From Alphaproteobacteria bacterium (GTDB lineage: Bacteria; Pseudomonadota; Alphaproteobacteria; Micropepsales; Micropepsaceae), in NCBI GenBank assembly GCA_028869725.1, contig JAGWRJ010000783.1:1-23490 (forward strand): a stretch of DNA of 23,490 bases, read 5' to 3'. The notes beneath the pieces are model-generated. The model was given only the letters and a program-made list of their open reading frames with translations, was not told where the DNA came from and did no database searches. Shown here piece after piece: positions 20,716-23,490 of the stretch (position 1 is its first letter; every line of letters starts with the position of its first letter). Made by a program: the position numbers and the translations under genes.

Positions 20716-22581
20716 TCAGGCCAGCCCGAACAGGCCTGCAATATGGTAGGTCGCAAAGGACGCCAAATAGGCCAGCGACAGCATGTAGGCGAACATGATC
20801 GCCGGCCACATCCATGAATTTGTCTCGCGTTTGACCACGCCGAGCGTGGACGCGCATTGTGGCGCAAACACATACCAGGCAAGGAAAGACAGAGCGCTGG
20901 CGACGGACCAGTGATGGGCAAGCGTGGATGCCAATGCCGCACCGCTGCCGCTGTCGGAAATCGCATAGACGGTACCAAGTACGCCGACCGCAACCTCGCG
21001 GGCGGCAAATCCGGGGATGAGCGCGAGGGTCATCTGCCAGGAAAATCCGATCGGCTTTAATGCCGGGGCCAGCAGGTGCCCCAGCATCCCGGCTAGCGAA
21101 TAATCAATTGCCGGAACGACTGCATGGGCAGGCGCTGACGGAAAGCTCGACATAAACCAGACCAGGATCATCATCGAGAGAATGATTGTTCCTGCACGCC
21201 GCAGAAAGATTTTGGCCCGCAGCAGCAGTCCACTGGCGATATTGCGTGGATCGGGAATCTTGTAGCTTGGCAGCTCGATGAGAAACGGCTCGGACGCACC
21301 CCGCCAGAAGATGCGGCGGATCACCACTGCGACGCCCAGCGAGCTCACGATGCCGATGGCATAGAGCCCGAACATAACGAGGCCCTGAAGGCTGGCAAAT
21401 CCAAACACCTGCCGGTCTGGAATGAAGGCCCCGATGATGAGGGTGTAAACCGGAATGCGCGCCGAGCACGTGGTAAGCGGTGCGACCAGGATGGTGGTGA
21501 AACGATCACGGCGGTTATCGATGACCCGGGTCGCCATGATTCCTGGAATGGCACAGGCAAAGCTCGACAGCAGTGGAATGAACGCGCGGCCATGAAGCCC
21601 CGCGCCGCCCATGATCTTGTCCATGAGGAAGGCGGCCCGTGCCATGTAACCGAGGTCCTCGAGGAGAATGATGAAGAAGAACAGAATGAGGATCTGCGGC
21701 AGGAAAACGAGCACGCTGCCCACGCCGGATATCAGGCCGTCGACCAGGAAGCTGCGCAGCAGGCCCGCGGGAAGCGTTGCAACGAGGATCTGCCCCAGCC
21801 CCTGGAACCCGGCATCGATGGCGTTCATTGCCGGCTGGGCCCAGGTAAACACCGCCTGGAACATGAGGAAGAGGATGGCAAGAAGGATCAGGGTACCGAA
21901 TACCGGATGGAGCAGCACCGCATCGAGCCGCCCGGTCCAGGTATCGGGCCGTACTGGCGGGCGCACATAGGTACGATGCAGTTGCATCGCCCGCTTGTGG
22001 GCGGCGCGAATTTCATCCGCACTCGGCTCACGCCAATGATGGGGCGCAACTTCGGTACCGATCAGACGATCCACCTCACCCAGAATTTCGTTAAGACCAC
22101 GCTTGCGCACGGCCACGGTGGTAACGATGGGAATGCCAAGTTCCTGCTTGAGCCCTTCGATATCGATGCGGATGCCCTGGCGCTGCGCGATATCATACAT
22201 GTTGAGCGCGAGCACCACTGGCCGGCCGATCTGCCGCAGTTCGAGCAGAAGGCGGAGCATCAGCTTGAGGTTGGTGGCATCGGCAACGCAAACGATGACG
22301 TCCGGTGCGCTTTCGCCGGCCAGCCGCCCCAATACGAAATCCCGGGTTACGGCCTCGTCCGGGCTGCGTGCCCGCAGCGAATAGGTTCCCGGCAGATCGA
22401 CGATCGCGACCCGCTGCCCGGCCGGCGTTGTCACAGTGCCGATTTTTTTTTCGACCGTGACACCTGGATAGTTGGCCACCTTCTGCCGTGATCCGGTCAG
22501 TGCATTGAACAGCGCCGTCTTGCCGCAATTGGGATTACCGACAAGCGCGATCAGCGGATGGTGGCTCAGGGCTTCACTCAT
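20716..22581 (-). CDS. feoB: Ferrous iron transport protein B
   Basis: The 621-residue inner-membrane protein imports Fe(II) and carries a GTPase domain at its N-terminus. G1 is GNPNCGKT (15-22), G3 is DLPGTYSL (from 62), G4 is NMYD (127-130), and a helical regulatory domain follows to about 210. The membrane part starts near residue 230 (LDAVLLHPVFGTLILLAILF) and has the two gate motifs with conserved Cys, SSFACAIPGIMATR and FAPQCASTLGVVKRE. It is shorter than the E. coli protein (about 770), as in many alphaproteobacteria. The start overlaps feoA by 8 bases. It converges with the amidohydrolase gene; no clear terminator is seen in 20589-20715. Confidence 0.96.
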   Translation of the reverse strand: MSEALSHHPLIALVGNPNCGKTALFNALTGSRQKVANYPGVTVEKKIGTVTTPAGQRVAIVDLPGTYSLRARSPDEAVTRDFVLGRLAGESAPDVIVCVADATNLKLMLRLLLELRQIGRPVVLALNMYDIAQRQGIRIDIEGLKQELGIPIVTTVAVRKRGLNEILGEVDRLIGTEVAPHHWREPSADEIRAAHKRAMQLHRTYVRPPVRPDTWTGRLDAVLLHPVFGTLILLAILFLMFQAVFTWAQPAMNAIDAGFQGLGQILVATLPAGLLRSFLVDGLISGVGSVLVFLPQILILFFFIILLEDLGYMARAAFLMDKIMGGAGLHGRAFIPLLSSFACAIPGIMATRVIDNRRDRFTTILVAPLTTCSARIPVYTLIIGAFIPDRQVFGFASLQGLVMFGLYAIGIVSSLGVAVVIRRIFWRGASEPFLIELPSYKIPDPRNIASGLLLRAKIFLRRAGTIILSMMILVWFMSSFPSAPAHAVVPAIDYSLAGMLGHLLAPALKPIGFSWQMTLALIPGFAAREVAVGVLGTVYAISDSGSGAALASTLAHHWSVASALSFLAWYVFAPQCASTLGVVKRETNSWMWPAIMFAYMLSLAYLASFATYHIAGLFGLA

Positions 22582-22894
22582 CTGGCTTTACCATCACGGC
22601 CATCGCATCGCGCCGGCGTACGGCGATGCGGGTATCATCGATCCGCACCGCGATGGGATCGCGGCCGAGCGGGCCTTCATGCAGGACTTCAAAGCGCGCG
22701 CCCTCCACGAAGCCGATCTCGAGAAGACGGCGTTCCAGCTCGTCTGCCCCCAAGGGGCCACACTCTGATCCCGGCGCAGGACATATACGGACGATCTGGC
22801 CGCGGGTTCCGCGGCCAAGCCGTCCCAGTTCCACTTCGGCACCATCCATGGGGCGGGACATGTGGCCCCGGATGCTAAGATTGATGGCTGCCAT
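22574..22894 (-). CDS. feoA: FeoA family protein
   Basis: The 106-residue cytoplasmic protein has an SH3-like FeoA domain: ELERRLLEIGFVEGARFEVL, then GRDPIAVRIDDTRIAVRRRD and AMAVMV at the end. FeoA is thought to assist or regulate FeoB. The ATG at 22894 is favoured by AAGG 7 bases upstream; an alternative ATG at 22861 would remove 11 residues. The end overlaps feoB by 8 bases, so the two are co-translated. A Fur-like box lies about 20 bases upstream, which suggests induction in low iron. Confidence 0.92.
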   Translation of the reverse strand: MAAINLSIRGHMSRPMDGAEVELGRLGRGTRGQIVRICPAPGSECGPLGADELERRLLEIGFVEGARFEVLHEGPLGRDPIAVRIDDTRIAVRRRDAMAVMVKPDE

Positions 22895-22913
22895 GAAGAA
22901 CCTTGTTGCCGAA

Positions 22914-22934
22914 ATTGCTAATCATTCTCATTTA
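22914..22934 (-). promoter_or_regulatory. Fur-like box upstream of feoA
   Basis: On the minus strand the sequence is TAAATGAGAATGATTAGCAAT, which resembles the Fur consensus (GATAATGAT repeated and inverted) through TGAGAATGATTAGCA. Its position just before feoAB fits iron-dependent repression. The divergent oxidoreductase gene starts about 120 bases to the other side and could share control. Confidence 0.6.
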
Positions 22935-23056
22935 CACCTTAGCCTAACTTGCCCTGCCCGCCAAGAGTCGCTTCGTCGCATACGCAATCGTCCTTATTTG
23001 TCTGCCCTTGCAGGAAAAATCGGCTAAAAACCTAGCTGCTGCTCAGAGGTCGCGTT

Positions 23057-23490
23057 TTGCCTCAGTTTCTCGACGCCCGCGCCGTTCCGGACGGCTCCGT
23101 TCTGACCCCGGACCTGGTGATCATCGGTGGCGGCCCGGCAGGTATTTCGCTGGCCCTGGCGCTGGCCAACAGCAGACTGAGGGTCCTGCTGCTGGAGAGC
23201 GGCTCCATGCAGTTCAATGCGCGAACCCAGAATCTCTATGCGGGCCAAGAAGTTGGCATACCCTATGTTCCCCTGGACGAGACCAGGCTGCGCTATCTCG
23301 GCGGCTCGACCAATCACTGGGGCGGCTGGTGCCGGCCGCTGACCGAGATCGACTTCGAACGGCGCGCCTGGGTGCCCTATTCCGGCTGGCCCTTTGGCCG
23401 GGCAGCACTCGAACCCTATTTTTCCCGCGCCCAGGCTCTCGTCGAAGCCGGTCCGTTTCTCTACGACGCGCTCGCGGACAAGGTCAGCGC
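23057..23490 (+). CDS. GMC-family FAD-dependent oxidoreductase, N-terminal part (truncated by window edge)
   Basis: Reading from TTG at 23057 the frame is open to the end of the window (144 residues). AGAGGT lies 7 bases before the start. The N-terminus has the Rossmann FAD-binding motif LVIIGGGPAGISLALALA, the ribose-binding LLLESG strand end, and LRYLGGSTNHWGGWCRPL, the GMC-type flavin segment. GMC enzymes oxidise alcohols or sugars to aldehydes, ketones or lactones; the substrate is not readable from this part. No signal peptide is seen. It is divergent from feoAB across a region with a Fur-like box. Confidence 0.85.
   Translation, partial: MPQFLDARAVPDGSVLTPDLVIIGGGPAGISLALALANSRLRVLLLESGSMQFNARTQNLYAGQEVGIPYVPLDETRLRYLGGSTNHWGGWCRPLTEIDFERRAWVPYSGWPFGRAALEPYFSRAQALVEAGPFLYDALADKVS

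Noticed and set aside
21592..22491. 299-codon plus-strand open frame
   Set aside because: Antisense to feoB and without protein-like motifs.

Overview
The window is chromosomal DNA from an alphaproteobacterium. The evidence is the aroA-cmk-rpsA order, a TIGR02300/FYDLN-acid protein beside a tRNA-Ala gene, a short (621-residue) FeoB behind FeoA, and high GC. The order or genus cannot be fixed from the sequence. An integrated mobile element of about 13.5 kb interrupts the 3' part of the tRNA gene.

Left chromosomal flank (1-5576). On the minus strand lie the start of a MASE1-type membrane sensor (cut by the window edge), rpsA (ribosomal protein S1), cmk (CMP kinase) and aroA (EPSP synthase). 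aroA and cmk are translationally coupled, and rpsA follows after a 235-base leader holding two hairpins. On the plus strand lie a zinc-ribbon-like protein with a long acidic tail and tRNA-Ala(GGC) at 5546-5621.

Mobile element (5577-19120). A 46-bp direct repeat of the tRNA 3' end marks attL (5577-5622) and attR (19075-19120). Almost all genes run leftward from attR. The first block is tyrosine integrase, a 172-aa helical protein, an AlpA regulator, a 43-aa small protein, a TSCPD-domain protein and a replication initiator. The initiator gene carries six iteron-like repeats, so it probably contains its own origin. A second block of six genes, each overlapping the next by 1-4 bases, reads 132-aa protein (terminase small subunit candidate), 100-aa protein, large terminase, 266-aa protein, 117-aa protein and tail tape measure protein. 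Three tandem 21-22 bp repeats and two more small genes follow. The left arm has a plus-strand cargo cassette (BamE-like lipoprotein, a predicted exported protein, two small proteins) and one minus-strand membrane protein.

The element has integration, replication, DNA packaging and tail-length functions. No portal, capsid, protease, head-tail connector, major tail, baseplate, fibre or lysis gene is visible. Because the operon junctions are seamless, I read it as a candidate phage satellite of a type that I do not recognise, rather than a randomly deleted prophage. That reading is inference.

Right chromosomal flank (19121-23490). The original tRNA terminator now lies here, 13.5 kb from the tRNA gene. 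It is followed by an imidazolonepropionase-like amidohydrolase (plus), feoB and feoA (minus, with a Fur-like box upstream), and the start of a divergent GMC-family FAD oxidoreductase, cut by the window edge.
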